Of a DNA stretch of 64,000 nucleotides, positions 1 to 7,757 are shown one piece after another. Position numbers and translations under genes: made by a program. The stretch lies in the NCBI RefSeq assembly GCF_002086115.1, contig NZ_MVHJ01000022.1, forward strand, positions 20,546 to 84,545. The letters run 5' to 3'. The first letter of the stretch is position 1, and each line of letters begins with the position of its first letter. The notes under the pieces are model-generated. The model did no database searches and was not told where the DNA came from. It worked only from the letters and a program-made list of their open reading frames with translations. The stretch is from Mycolicibacterium bacteremicum. GTDB taxonomy: Bacteria > Actinomycetota > Actinomycetes > Mycobacteriales > Mycobacteriaceae.

Positions 1-102
1 ATCGCCGAGCTTGTGCAGCTTCCAGACGTCGGAGATGTCGACGACGGGTGCCGGATCGGCGCCCGAGGTGACGGCGACGGGGTTCTCGTCGATGGCGGTC
101 AT
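1..102 (-). CDS. ABC transporter ATP-binding protein (N-terminal fragment)
   Basis: Only the first 34 codons are in the window; the gene runs off the left edge. The visible residues end in VVDISDVWKLHKLGD, which is the first strand of a MacB/LolD-type ATPase just before Walker A; Walker A itself lies outside. The ATG at 102 is preferred because GGAGG sits 6 nt upstream; an in-frame ATG at 108 would overlap the permease stop but has GGAGG directly abutting it. It follows two FtsX-like permeases by 2 nt, so it is inferred to be the energising subunit of that exporter. The product call leans on this context. Confidence 0.6.
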   Translation of the reverse strand, partial: MTAIDENPVAVTSGADPAPVVDISDVWKLHKLGD

Positions 103-104
103 GG

Positions 105-668
105 TCATCCTCCGCTGCTCAGTGATCGGATCGGGGGCCGCGAGGCGGCGTTCCAGGTGGGGACGATGCTGGTGGCCAGCGCGGCAGTGATGCTGACGAC
201 GACCGCGAGAGCGGCGCCGCCGGCCAGACCGAGCAAGTCGACACCGGCGGGTGCGAAACCGGTGGCGCCGAGTCCTATCCCGACGACGGCGGCCAGCGCG
301 GCACCGGCGAGGGCTCCGCTGAGTGCGGCCAGTATCGGTTCCACCAACAGGGCGATCACCACCGGTCGGCGCCGGATCCCGTTGGCCCCCAGCACGCCGA
401 GCTCGCGGGTGCGACCGGCGACGGTGCGCGTGGTGGCTACCGCCACCTCCACGACGCCGACCAGCAGTACGGTCACCGCGATCAGCAGAACGGCCGCGCC
501 GATCTCGTCGGCGTTTCCCAGGGCGGCGGACTGGGCCCGGATTCCCTCTGCCATACCGAGCACGATCACCACCAGGAATGCGCCGGTGGCGGTCGTGACG
601 GCAGGCAGGATCATCTCGCGGATCCGTCGGCGGGCGGACAGCCAGCCGTAGCTCAATCCGTATCGCAT
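105..668 (-). CDS. ABC transporter permease, FtsX/MacB type (short)
   Basis: A 187-residue inner-membrane protein with about four hydrophobic segments (near residues 20-40, 54-78, 103-130 and 146-170). The stretch GRTRELGVLGANGIRRR between segments two and three is the characteristic cytosolic turn of FtsX-like permease domains. Unlike full MacB permeases it has no large extracytoplasmic domain between the first two segments. The ATG at 668 was chosen because a purine-rich GAGAGGGG lies about 10 nt upstream; an open extension upstream is not FtsX-like. It sits 34 bp after a larger FtsX permease and 2 bp before the ATPase, so the three probably form one exporter of unknown substrate. Confidence 0.8.
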   Translation of the reverse strand: MRYGLSYGWLSARRRIREMILPAVTTATGAFLVVIVLGMAEGIRAQSAALGNADEIGAAVLLIAVTVLLVGVVEVAVATTRTVAGRTRELGVLGANGIRRRPVVIALLVEPILAALSGALAGAALAAVVGIGLGATGFAPAGVDLLGLAGGAALAVVVSITAALATSIVPTWNAASRPPIRSLSSGG

Positions 669-702
669 CTCAGCTGCACCCCTCTCCTCTTCGCGCAGGC
701 GC

Positions 703-1866
703 TCATCGGCCCCCCAGCAGATCGACCGGGCGCTGTTGCAGCAGGCGGTGCACGGGAACAAGTGCGCCGACGATGGCCATGGCCGGGATGAAGGCGGCGA
801 CCATGCCGGCGGCCTGGCCCCAGGCGCTCAGCGTGGCGATCTGCGGGATCACCAGTGCGACAGCAAGTCCGGCGCTCAGGACGCCGACGATATAGGCCGT
901 CAGGAACACGATGCCGGATTCGACGAGGAAGAAGTACAGCACCTCGTCGGCCAGTCCGATGCTGGACATGATGCCGAACTCCCGCTTGCGCTCGGCGACG
1001 GCGGCCAGGAACGAGGACACCGCGATGACGAAACCGAGGATCAGTCCGATGGTCGAGATGATGCCGAGCGTGGAGCTGGTGACCTTGCCGGAGAACAGCG
1101 CGGAGAATTTCTGTTCGAAGGTCAGCGGGCCCGAGCCGCCCACGGTGTCATAGATGAGGCCGGGGCCCGCCGGGTCTGGCCGGACCGCGGGGTCGGACGA
1201 GTACGCCAGGCCGGTGGCGGCGCCGAAGATCTGGGCCAGGTCACGACGTTGTTCCTGACCGATCGGCGCGGTGACGGTCCACCATCCATTCTCACCGATG
1301 GTCTGCCGCGCCAGATCTGTTGTCACCGTGATGGATTCACCGTCACCGTCGACATCCACGGCCAACCTCTGCCCCCCGATGTCCAGCGTGGCGCCGTCGG
1401 CCATACCCATCCGGGCGGCGAGCTCTGAGCCGATGATGGCCTGCCCGGCACTGACATCTTCGGCGCCGCGCAGCGATACCGTGGTGTCGCCGACGGTGGT
1501 GACCCCCGCCAGGGTGCGGATCGCACCCCAGTCCGGCGGTGCGACGAAGGTGGGCGCCGGGCCGTCGGTCACCAGGGCCCGGGCCGCCGGGTCGTAGTGC
1601 ACACCGGCGGCGGGAACCACCCACAACTGGGACTCGCCGAGGACTTCGGTCACCGAATCCGCGCCGGTGATGGCGAAACTCGCCGAGATGGTGCGCACGA
1701 CGGTGACGCAGGCGATCGCCAGGGCGATGCCGAGAACAGCGAGCACAAAGCGTTCGGGTCGGCGGCGGATGTTCGCGACCGCGAATCGGACAAGGCACCC
1801 GAAGGTGTTCCCCGACGTGCGGGCGATCTCCGGTGACCGAACGATTGTGGGTGCGAGGGGCTCCAC
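703..1866 (-). CDS. ABC transporter permease, FtsX/MacB type (large)
   Basis: A 387-residue permease: one transmembrane segment near residues 38-60, a large extracytoplasmic domain to about 270 (MacB_PCD-like), then three C-terminal segments. ERKREFGIMSSIGLADEV after the second segment is the typical FtsX signature. The first gene of a minus-strand operon with a second permease and an ATPase. The start is a GTG without a convincing ribosome binding site, so the true start could lie further in, before VRFAVANIRRRPERF. The 118 bp upstream up to amiC may hold the promoter. MacB-type systems export lipoproteins, peptides or toxins; the substrate here cannot be deduced. Confidence 0.8.
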   Translation of the reverse strand: MEPLAPTIVRSPEIARTSGNTFGCLVRFAVANIRRRPERFVLAVLGIALAIACVTVVRTISASFAITGADSVTEVLGESQLWVVPAAGVHYDPAARALVTDGPAPTFVAPPDWGAIRTLAGVTTVGDTTVSLRGAEDVSAGQAIIGSELAARMGMADGATLDIGGQRLAVDVDGDGESITVTTDLARQTIGENGWWTVTAPIGQEQRRDLAQIFGAATGLAYSSDPAVRPDPAGPGLIYDTVGGSGPLTFEQKFSALFSGKVTSSTLGIISTIGLILGFVIAVSSFLAAVAERKREFGIMSSIGLADEVLYFFLVESGIVFLTAYIVGVLSAGLAVALVIPQIATLSAWGQAAGMVAAFIPAMAIVGALVPVHRLLQQRPVDLLGGR

Positions 1867-1984
1867 GGAAAGAATGGTGGGCGCAACGTGTTTCGTCCAC
1901 CGAGATACCCGGTATCGGCGGAGTTACACGAACCGCACTGCGATTACGACGATATGTCGCGGTCGCTTCGGATTTCGTCGCCTG

Positions 1985-3379
1985 TCAGTCCTGGATACGC
2001 GCGAACGGACTGGCCTGCTCCAGTTCAAAGGCCAGTTCCAGCAGCGTGCGTTCGTTGCCCGCGGTGGCCGCGAACATCGCACCGATCGGCATGCCGTCGG
2101 CAGACCGGTTCAGCGGCAACGAGATTGCCGGATCACCTGTGACATTCTGCAGCGGGGTGAAGGCCACCCAGTCGATCAGTCGGTCGATGATCTGCTGATA
2201 GTCCGCGGTGGGATCGAGGTGCCCGATCCGCGGTGTCAGGTCGGCGAGGGTCGGCATGAGCAGCACGTCGTAGCGCTGCCCCAGGCGCGCGGTGATGCGA
2301 CGGATGCGCGAGAGCCGGGCGATGACCAGCGGCATCCGGTGCAGATTGCGGCCCGCCAGTTGCTCCAGTCCGCGGGTCAGGTTGTCCAACCGGCCCCGGT
2401 CGAAGGTCGGGCCGAAGGTCCGTCTGCCACCGCGCACCAGAGCGAACGCCAACAGCGACCAGTACTGCAGGAAGTCGTTCATGAACGACGCCGGGATCGG
2501 ATTGGCGATCTCGGTCACCCGGTGACCCAGCCCCTCCAACAGGGCGGCGGTCTTCATGGTTGCCTCGCGCACCTGCGGACTGGCCTCGCGGGCAATCGAT
2601 TCCGTGGTGACGGCGATGCGCAACCGTCGCGTTCCCGGACCGGTGACGTCGCCGATCGGTGGCAGCTTCGGGTTGCGGTAGAGCATTTCCATCTCCCGGT
2701 AGAACGCCGCGGTGTCGCGGACCGACCGGGTGAGCACGCCGTTGGCCACGATGCGCAGCGGCATCTGACGCATCTGCCGGTCCAGTGGCAGCCTGCCCCG
2801 GGTGGGCTTCAGCCCGATCAGGCCGGTGCAGGCCGCCGGGATGCGGATGGAGCCGCCACCGTCGTTGGCGTGGGCGATCGGAACGACGCCGGCGGCAACG
2901 AAGGCACCCGACCCCGAGGACGACGCCCCGGCGGTGTACTCGGGATTCCAGGGATTGCGCACGGCTCCCAGACGCGGGTGTTCGGCCGAGGCGCTGAACC
3001 CGAATTCCGAAAGTTGGGTCTTGCCCAGCGCGACCAGTCCGGTAGCCAGGTAACTGCGGGCGAAGTCCCCGTCGGCGGGCGCGGGCCGCGGCACCCAGGC
3101 GTCGGTGCCATCCATCGTGGGCAGGCCCGCGACATCGGCGTTGTCCTTGACGAACGTGGGGACACCGGCGAAGAAGCCACCGCGGGGGGTGGCGGCGCGG
3201 GCGCGGTCGTAGGCCCGCACGGCCAGGCCGTTCAGGTCCGGGTTGACGGCCTCGGCGCGGGCGATGGCGGCCTCGATGACCTCGGCCCGGGACACGGTGC
3301 CGGCCCGGAGCGCGGCGGCCAGACCGACCGCGTCGAGATCGCCGAGTGCGTCGTCGCCGAAGGCGTGGATGCGTGCCAT
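1985..3379 (-). CDS. amiC: amidase, AmiC-like (amidase signature family)
   Basis: A 464-residue amidase-signature enzyme hydrolysing a carboxamide to acid and ammonia; substrate unknown. The Ser-cisSer-Lys triad is visible: Lys78 in GVPTFVKDN, the cis-Ser in GASSSGSG (residues 151-158) and the nucleophile Ser177 in NDGGGSIRIPA. Length fits the M. tuberculosis AmiC (Rv2888c), and the position two genes from tsf matches that genome, where amiC is next to tsf; here a sugar transferase has been inserted between them. No signal peptide, so cytosolic. Initiates with ATG at 3379; the glycosyltransferase ends 37 bp upstream at 3417 on the same strand, so co-transcription is possible. Confidence 0.85.
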   Translation of the reverse strand: MARIHAFGDDALGDLDAVGLAAALRAGTVSRAEVIEAAIARAEAVNPDLNGLAVRAYDRARAATPRGGFFAGVPTFVKDNADVAGLPTMDGTDAWVPRPAPADGDFARSYLATGLVALGKTQLSEFGFSASAEHPRLGAVRNPWNPEYTAGASSSGSGAFVAAGVVPIAHANDGGGSIRIPAACTGLIGLKPTRGRLPLDRQMRQMPLRIVANGVLTRSVRDTAAFYREMEMLYRNPKLPPIGDVTGPGTRRLRIAVTTESIAREASPQVREATMKTAALLEGLGHRVTEIANPIPASFMNDFLQYWSLLAFALVRGGRRTFGPTFDRGRLDNLTRGLEQLAGRNLHRMPLVIARLSRIRRITARLGQRYDVLLMPTLADLTPRIGHLDPTADYQQIIDRLIDWVAFTPLQNVTGDPAISLPLNRSADGMPIGAMFAATAGNERTLLELAFELEQASPFARIQD

Positions 3380-3416
3380 CGCCCGACGGTACCAGTACGT
3401 ACCAGAGGTCCGTGGA

Positions 3417-4904
3417 TCATTCGGCGCGGCGCAGTACCGCCCGCACGGTCATCGCCAGGATCCGCCAGTCCAGCCACAACGACCAGTTCTCGATATAGAA
3501 GTTGTCCCACTCGGCGCGGTCGGCGATCGAGGTCTGCCCGCGCAACCCATGCACCTGTGCCCATCCGGTGATCCCGGCTTTCACCCGGTGCCGTTCTCCG
3601 TATCGGCTGATCTGCAGATTGAACAGGTCGACGTACTCGGGCCGTTCGGGGCGCGGTCCGACCAGGCTCATGTGTCCACGCAGGACGTTGAGCAGCTGCG
3701 GCAGTTCGTCCAGCGAGGTCGACCGCAGGATCTTGCCGATGGTCGTGCGGCGGTCCACACCCTCCACGCCGCCCGGTGCGGAATCCGCGCCGAGGGTGAA
3801 CGCGGCGTCGGCGGCACTCGGCGGCCGCATGGATCGGAACTTCAGACAGCCGAACTCCCGGCCGTCGCGCCCGATGCGCGGTTGACTGAAGAAGACCGGG
3901 CCTGGGGAACTGAGCTTCACCAGCAGCATCAGCGTCAGGAACAGCGGTGAGATCAGTGCCAGCCCCACGGCGGCGAACACCCGGTCGGAGATGTGTTTGG
4001 CCGCGAACTGCCAGCTGCGCGGATCGGTGGCCGGAACGGCGATCAGCGGCAGACCGCCGATGTGGTCGATACGGGCGTGAACGCCCATGGCATCGAAGAT
4101 CCGCGGCACGATCCACACCTGCACACCGCGGCGGTGCGCGACGCGGATCGCCGCGGTGATGGCGTCATCGCGGGTTCGCGAGAAGGCGACCACCAGGCAC
4201 TCCGCCCCGGTCTCGGTGATGACATCGTCGAGGGCCGCCATCTTGCCCAGATACGGGATGGACGCCGGCTGGTCCCGGTCGACGCCGAGGGTAGGCATTT
4301 CATCGTCGATCAGCCCCACCGGCTGCAAGCCGTACTCGGGGGTGATCTCGAGGCGGTCGAGAACCTTCGCGGCGATCATGCCGTTACCGAGGATCAGCGT
4401 CGGAGAGGTCATCCGGTGCAGGCGGAAGAAATGGTTGCGGATCGCGATCCACCCCAACCTGCCCAGCGGGACGAGCACGGCGGCAACCATCCACATCCGC
4501 GCCACCGCGTTGCTCCGCGACCCCTGGATGGTCGGGTTCAGGACCAGACCGCTCAGCAGCAGCATCGCCGCCATCGCCGTGACGGCCTGGATGGTCGGCA
4601 GCTCCTCCAGGAAGGTGCGCCGCAGCGTCCGACGATAGAGGCCCCGGAACGCCGACAGCGCGACGATGGTCGGGGCGAAGAAGAACAGCATCCACGTCGG
4701 CGGCAGGCTGAGGTGGCTGCTCGATGCCCATGTCATGCCGACCGCGACGGCCAACGAGGCCGTCGTGAGATCCACCCCGGCACTGGCGAACGAGATCCAG
4801 GACCGATGCCGACGTAGCTGGTTCGCCCCCGCGTCCGCCCGCTCCTTCACATCCCCGCTGACAAACAGGTTTGCCGCGCGAGGCGCCTCAACCGCGCGGG
4901 TCAC
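3417..4904 (-). CDS. polyprenyl glycosylphosphotransferase (WbaP/exopolysaccharide sugar transferase type)
   Basis: A 495-residue membrane enzyme expected to transfer a sugar-1-phosphate from a nucleotide sugar to polyprenyl phosphate, starting a surface glycan. Residues about 35-180 carry four to five membrane segments, 170-290 a Rossmann-like CoA-binding domain beginning TLILGNG, and 305-495 the bacterial sugar transferase domain with IGRDGREFGCLKFRSM, TSLDELPQLLNVLRGHMSLVGPRPE split motifs and the closing GITGWAQV. The GTG start is limited by an in-frame TAA 18 nt upstream; no clear ribosome binding site is seen. No other glycan genes surround it, and I do not expect it at this place in slow growers, so it looks like a local insertion between amiC and tsf. 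Confidence 0.85.
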   Translation of the reverse strand: MTRAVEAPRAANLFVSGDVKERADAGANQLRRHRSWISFASAGVDLTTASLAVAVGMTWASSSHLSLPPTWMLFFFAPTIVALSAFRGLYRRTLRRTFLEELPTIQAVTAMAAMLLLSGLVLNPTIQGSRSNAVARMWMVAAVLVPLGRLGWIAIRNHFFRLHRMTSPTLILGNGMIAAKVLDRLEITPEYGLQPVGLIDDEMPTLGVDRDQPASIPYLGKMAALDDVITETGAECLVVAFSRTRDDAITAAIRVAHRRGVQVWIVPRIFDAMGVHARIDHIGGLPLIAVPATDPRSWQFAAKHISDRVFAAVGLALISPLFLTLMLLVKLSSPGPVFFSQPRIGRDGREFGCLKFRSMRPPSAADAAFTLGADSAPGGVEGVDRRTTIGKILRSTSLDELPQLLNVLRGHMSLVGPRPERPEYVDLFNLQISRYGERHRVKAGITGWAQVHGLRGQTSIADRAEWDNFYIENWSLWLDWRILAMTVRAVLRRAE

Positions 4905-4941
4905 TGTGACCAGAGCAGTTTAGAAATTTCCCCATGTGTGA

Positions 4942-4971
4942 ATATTAACTCGAAAGAGCGCGATTTTTGAA
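4942..4971 (-). promoter_or_regulatory. candidate sigma-A promoter of the sugar transferase
   Basis: On the minus strand TTCAAA (4966-4971) and TAATAT (4942-4947) are separated by 18 nt and lie about 40 nt before the GTG start. Fit to the consensus is 4/6 and 5/6. This is inference from sequence only. Confidence 0.3.
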
Positions 4972-5190
4972 TAATCACCGGTTGTGGCGACTTTGGCCAC
5001 CCTAATGTGTTTGCTGGTCGATTTGCTCTATCACCACATCAGCGCGTCTGGCAAAAGTGGCCCGAATCGCTGAGAAGCCAGGTTTCCAGCCGTCCGCTCC
5101 GGGCGGTGCCGTACTGGCAAACAATCCGGCGCACATGATCAATTACCTCAGCGATGCCGGGCCCCGGCCAATCGCGATGGCCGCAACAGC

Positions 5191-5225
5191 ACGAAGCCCC
5201 CGAGACCGAGTCTCGGGGGCTTCGT
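5191..5225 (-). terminator. strong hairpin terminator of rpsB-tsf
   Basis: A perfect 15-bp inverted repeat (5191-5205 and 5211-5225, arm core GAAGCCCCCGAGA) with a 5-nt loop begins 13 nt after the tsf stop codon. There is no U-tract, as is common for mycobacterial intrinsic terminators. Confidence 0.85.
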
Positions 5226-5237
5226 GGCGGACTGAGA

Positions 5238-6053
5238 TCAGGCCTGGCCGACCTCGAACCGGACGAACCGGGTGACGGTCACGCCCGCCTCGTCGAGCAG
5301 GGCCTTGACGGTCTTCTTGTTGTCGGACACCGACGGCTGATCCAGCAGCACGACATCCTTATAGAAGCCGGTCACGCGACCCTCCACGATCTTGGGCAGC
5401 GCCTGCTCGGGCTTGCCCTCGGCCTTGGCGGTCTCCTCGGCGATCCGACGCTCGTTGGCGACGATGTCCTCCGGCACGTCCTCACGGGTGAGGTACTTGG
5501 CCTTCAGCGCGGCGATCTGCAGCGCCACGGTGTGCGCGGCACTCTTGTCATCGCCGGTGTACTCCACCAGCACACCCACGGCCGGCGGCAGATCCGCGGC
5601 GCGCTTGTGCAGGTAGGTCTCCACCTGACCGTCGAAGTACGCGGCGCGGCGCAGGACCAGCTTCTCGCCGATCTTGGCCGACAGGTCGGCAACGGCCTGC
5701 TCGACCGTCGAATCGCCGACCTTGGCGGCATTGAGCGCCTCGACGTCGCCGGCCTTCGCCTCCAGTGCGGCGGCCACGATCGTGTCGGCCAGACCCTGGA
5801 ATTCGGCGTTCTTGGCGACGAAGTCGGTCTCCGAGTTGAGTTCGATCAGCACGCCATCCTTGGCGGCCACCAGGCCCTCGGCGGTTGCCCGCTCGGCGCG
5901 CTTGCCGACATCCTTGGCGCCCTTGATGCGCAGCAGCTCGACGGCCTTGTCGAAATCGCCGTCCGATTCGGCCAGCGCGTTCTTGCAGTCCATCATTCCG
6001 GCGCCGGTCAGCTCCCGCAGGCGCTTGACATCGGCAGCGGTGTAGTTAGCCAT
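5238..6053 (-). CDS. tsf: elongation factor Ts
   Basis: EF-Ts, 271 residues, catalyses GDP/GTP exchange on EF-Tu. The N-terminal UBA-like domain (MANYTAADVKRLRELTGAGM...) is followed by the core with the EF-Tu-contacting motif TDFVAKN at residues 76-82. Length matches the mycobacterial protein (271). Located 21 bp downstream of rpsB, the universal rpsB-tsf operon, and closed by a strong hairpin. ATG at 6053 is preceded by AGGAGA-type purines in the short gap. Confidence 0.98.
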   Translation of the reverse strand: MANYTAADVKRLRELTGAGMMDCKNALAESDGDFDKAVELLRIKGAKDVGKRAERATAEGLVAAKDGVLIELNSETDFVAKNAEFQGLADTIVAAALEAKAGDVEALNAAKVGDSTVEQAVADLSAKIGEKLVLRRAAYFDGQVETYLHKRAADLPPAVGVLVEYTGDDKSAAHTVALQIAALKAKYLTREDVPEDIVANERRIAEETAKAEGKPEQALPKIVEGRVTGFYKDVVLLDQPSVSDNKKTVKALLDEAGVTVTRFVRFEVGQA

Positions 6054-6074
6054 AAAGCCTTCTCCTGAAAAGAT

Positions 6075-6899
6075 TTAGGAAGCGTCAGTGGTGGTCTCGG
6101 CGGCGGGAGCGCCCTCTGCGGCACCGGTGGTCGCACCGGCCAGCAGCTCCTGCTCCCACTCGGCCAGCGGCTCGGCGGCGGCGTCCTGGCCGGCCTCGGC
6201 CTTACCGGCACCCGAGCGGGCCTGCAGACCCTCGGCGACCGCGGAGGCGATCACCTTGGTGAGCAGCGCGGCCGAGCGGATGGCGTCGTCGTTGCCCGGA
6301 ATCGGGTAGTCGACCACGTCGGGATCGCAGTTGGTGTCCAGGATCGCGATGACCGGGATGTTCAGCTTGCGAGCCTCGGCAACCGCCAGGTGCTCCTTGT
6401 TGGTGTCGACGACCCAGACGGCCGAGGGAACCTTGGCCATGTCCCGGATACCGCCGAGCGAGCGCTCCAGCTTGTTCTTCTCACGCGTCAGCATGAGGAT
6501 TTCCTTCTTGGTGCGACCCTCGAAGCCACCGGTCTGCTCCATGGCCTCCAGCTCCTTCATCCGCTGAAGGCGCTTGTGCACGGTGGAGAAGTTGGTGAGC
6601 ATGCCGCCCAGCCAACGCTGGTTCACGAAGGGCATGCCGACCCGGGTCGCCTCATCGGCGATGGACTCCTGAGCCTGCTTCTTGGTGCCGACGAACATGA
6701 TGCTGCCACCGTGGGCGACAGTCTCTTTCACGAACTCGTAGGCCTTGTCGATGTAGGTCAGCGTCTGCTGCAGATCGATGATGTAGATGCCGTTGCGGTC
6801 GGTGAAGATGAACCGCTTCATCTTGGGGTTCCAGCGCCGGGTCTGATGCCCGAAATGGGTGCCGCTGTCGAGCAGCTGCTTCATGGTCACGACGGCCAT
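6075..6899 (-). CDS. rpsB: 30S ribosomal protein S2
   Basis: Ribosomal protein uS2, 274 residues. MKQLLDSGTHFGHQTRRWNP near the N-terminus and FVGTKKQAQE are hallmark S2 motifs. The last 45 or so residues are an Ala/Glu-rich tail as in other mycobacterial S2 proteins. First gene of the rpsB-tsf operon; a long leader (to 7210) precedes it and carries a direct repeat and a GCACAAT element. Confidence 0.98.
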   Translation of the reverse strand: MAVVTMKQLLDSGTHFGHQTRRWNPKMKRFIFTDRNGIYIIDLQQTLTYIDKAYEFVKETVAHGGSIMFVGTKKQAQESIADEATRVGMPFVNQRWLGGMLTNFSTVHKRLQRMKELEAMEQTGGFEGRTKKEILMLTREKNKLERSLGGIRDMAKVPSAVWVVDTNKEHLAVAEARKLNIPVIAILDTNCDPDVVDYPIPGNDDAIRSAALLTKVIASAVAEGLQARSGAGKAEAGQDAAAEPLAEWEQELLAGATTGAAEGAPAAETTTDAS

Positions 6900-6918
6900 G
6901 GTTATGCCTCACTAGTGT

Positions 6919-6949
6919 TCGGTTGATGCCCGACATCGGTTGATGCCCG
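6919..6949 (-). repeat. tandem 14-bp repeat in the rpsB leader
   Basis: TCGGTTGATGCCCG occurs at 6919-6932 and again at 6936-6949 (17-bp period), ending about 20 nt before the rpsB start codon. S2 is known to autoregulate rpsB-tsf in other bacteria through the leader, so this could be part of a regulatory structure; that is inference. Confidence 0.6.
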
Positions 6950-7130
6950 GCCCTGGCGCCTGCTGCTGCCGGACCCGTCCGGTTCCCCGGTCGGGACCGC
7001 CCGGCATGCTGGTTGCAGCGCTGTCATGGTGAAACGGACAGCTCTGCGGTGCAGACGCGCGAAGTCAGCCCACGGATGTGAGCTGCGGGGAGAAGTTTAC
7101 ACCGTTTCAACCTGTGCTCTGACCACGCGC

Positions 7131-7141
7131 ATTGTGCACAG
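7131..7141 (-). promoter_or_regulatory. GCACAAT element upstream of rpsB
   Basis: Minus-strand CTGTGCACAAT, 232 nt before the rpsB start, resembles the TCTGGCACAAT elements found before rplS and rpsP in this window. CACAAT matches the -10 consensus at 4/6. Role as promoter is inferred. Confidence 0.35.
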
Positions 7142-7210
7142 TCGCCGGTCGGTCCACAGGCTGGCATCCGCATGGTTCCGTGGCCGCCGCCACGGCGGTG
7201 AACTGGACCG

Positions 7211-7705
7211 ATGAGATGGTTTGCGGTGACCGCGGTCGCGGCCGTGGCGTGGGCCGCCCCGGTCGGAGCCGAGACGGCGCGGCTGTCCTGGCCGCTGCGG
7301 CCCACCCCCGCGGTCACCCGCGCTTTCGACGCGCCCACCCCCAACTGGCGGCGCGGGCACCGCGGGGTGGACCTCGCGGGCACACCCGGCCAGCCGGTGT
7401 ACGCGGCCGCCGACGGGGTGGTGATGTTCGCCGCCGCGCTGGCCGGGCGCCCGCTGGTGTCGGTGCAGCATCCCGGCGGATTGCGCACCAGCTATGAGCC
7501 GGTGCGGGCGGCGGTGCAGGCCGGGCAGCGGGTGTCAGCCGGCACGGCGCTGGGGGTGCTGCTCGACGGGCACGCCGGCTGCCCGGTGTCGGCCTGCCTG
7601 CACTGGGGCGCGATGTGGGGCCCGGCCGCGCGGGCGGACTATGTCGACCCGCTCGGTCTGCTCGCCACCACCCCCATCATCCTCAAACCGCTGTCCCCGT
7701 CGTGA
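7211..7705 (+). CDS. secreted M23 family metallopeptidase (LytM-like)
   Basis: A 164-residue exported protein, counterpart of Rv2891 by position. A signal peptide occupies residues 1-20 (cleavage after PVGA). The LytM zinc site is visible: His50 and Asp54 in GHRGVDLAG, and His131 in CLHWG. The first His of the usual HxH is Cys129 here; actinobacterial M23 proteins often show this CLHWG form, so it may still bind zinc or be a non-catalytic activator. No other domain is present. Expected to act on peptidoglycan cross-links or as a regulator of hydrolases in the cell wall. The stop codon lies at the edge of a large palindrome. Confidence 0.85.
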   Translation: MRWFAVTAVAAVAWAAPVGAETARLSWPLRPTPAVTRAFDAPTPNWRRGHRGVDLAGTPGQPVYAAADGVVMFAAALAGRPLVSVQHPGGLRTSYEPVRAAVQAGQRVSAGTALGVLLDGHAGCPVSACLHWGAMWGPAARADYVDPLGLLATTPIILKPLSPS

Positions 7706-7752
7706 TTTCGGTGAGGAAACATGCGCTCACCACACGTTTCCTCACCGAAATC
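7704..7752. terminator. large palindrome between convergent M23 gene and xerC
   Basis: A perfect 17-bp inverted repeat (7704-7720 GATTTCGGTGAGGAAAC; 7736-7752 its complement) with a 15-nt loop. It includes the stop codon of the M23 gene and ends 6 bp before the xerC stop. Placement between convergent genes fits a bidirectional terminator. Confidence 0.7.
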
Positions 7753-7757
7753 GCACG

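Larger units (their letters stand above)
4905..5237. other. 333-bp intergenic region between sugar transferase and tsf
   Basis: It holds the tsf terminator at the right end and, on the left, an unusually A+T-rich stretch (about 4920-5035) that serves as leader/promoter of the sugar transferase. A small hairpin with arms GTGGC and GCCAC (4984-5000) lies in this stretch. No coding potential was seen. Confidence 0.6.
6900..7210. other. 311-bp divergent region, rpsB leader and M23 peptidase upstream region
   Basis: Divergent spacer between rpsB (minus) and the M23 peptidase (plus). It contains a 14-bp direct repeat near rpsB, G+C-rich potential hairpins around 6960-7020, an A+T-rich GTAAACTT stretch (minus strand, about 7094-7100) and a GCACAAT element at 7131-7141. 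No convincing gene was seen. Confidence 0.5.

Noticed and set aside
1667..3571. A 634-codon plus-strand frame across the permease and amidase genes.
   Set aside because: Arginine/glutamine-rich shadow translation of the true minus-strand genes.
4990..5010. CACATTAGGGTGGCC (minus strand) before the sugar transferase considered as an IdeR box.
   Set aside because: About 11 of 19 matches and no symmetric second half.
7026..7214. A 62-codon plus-strand frame in the rpsB leader.
   Set aside because: No binding site, no family, and it overlaps the start of the M23 gene and leader elements.
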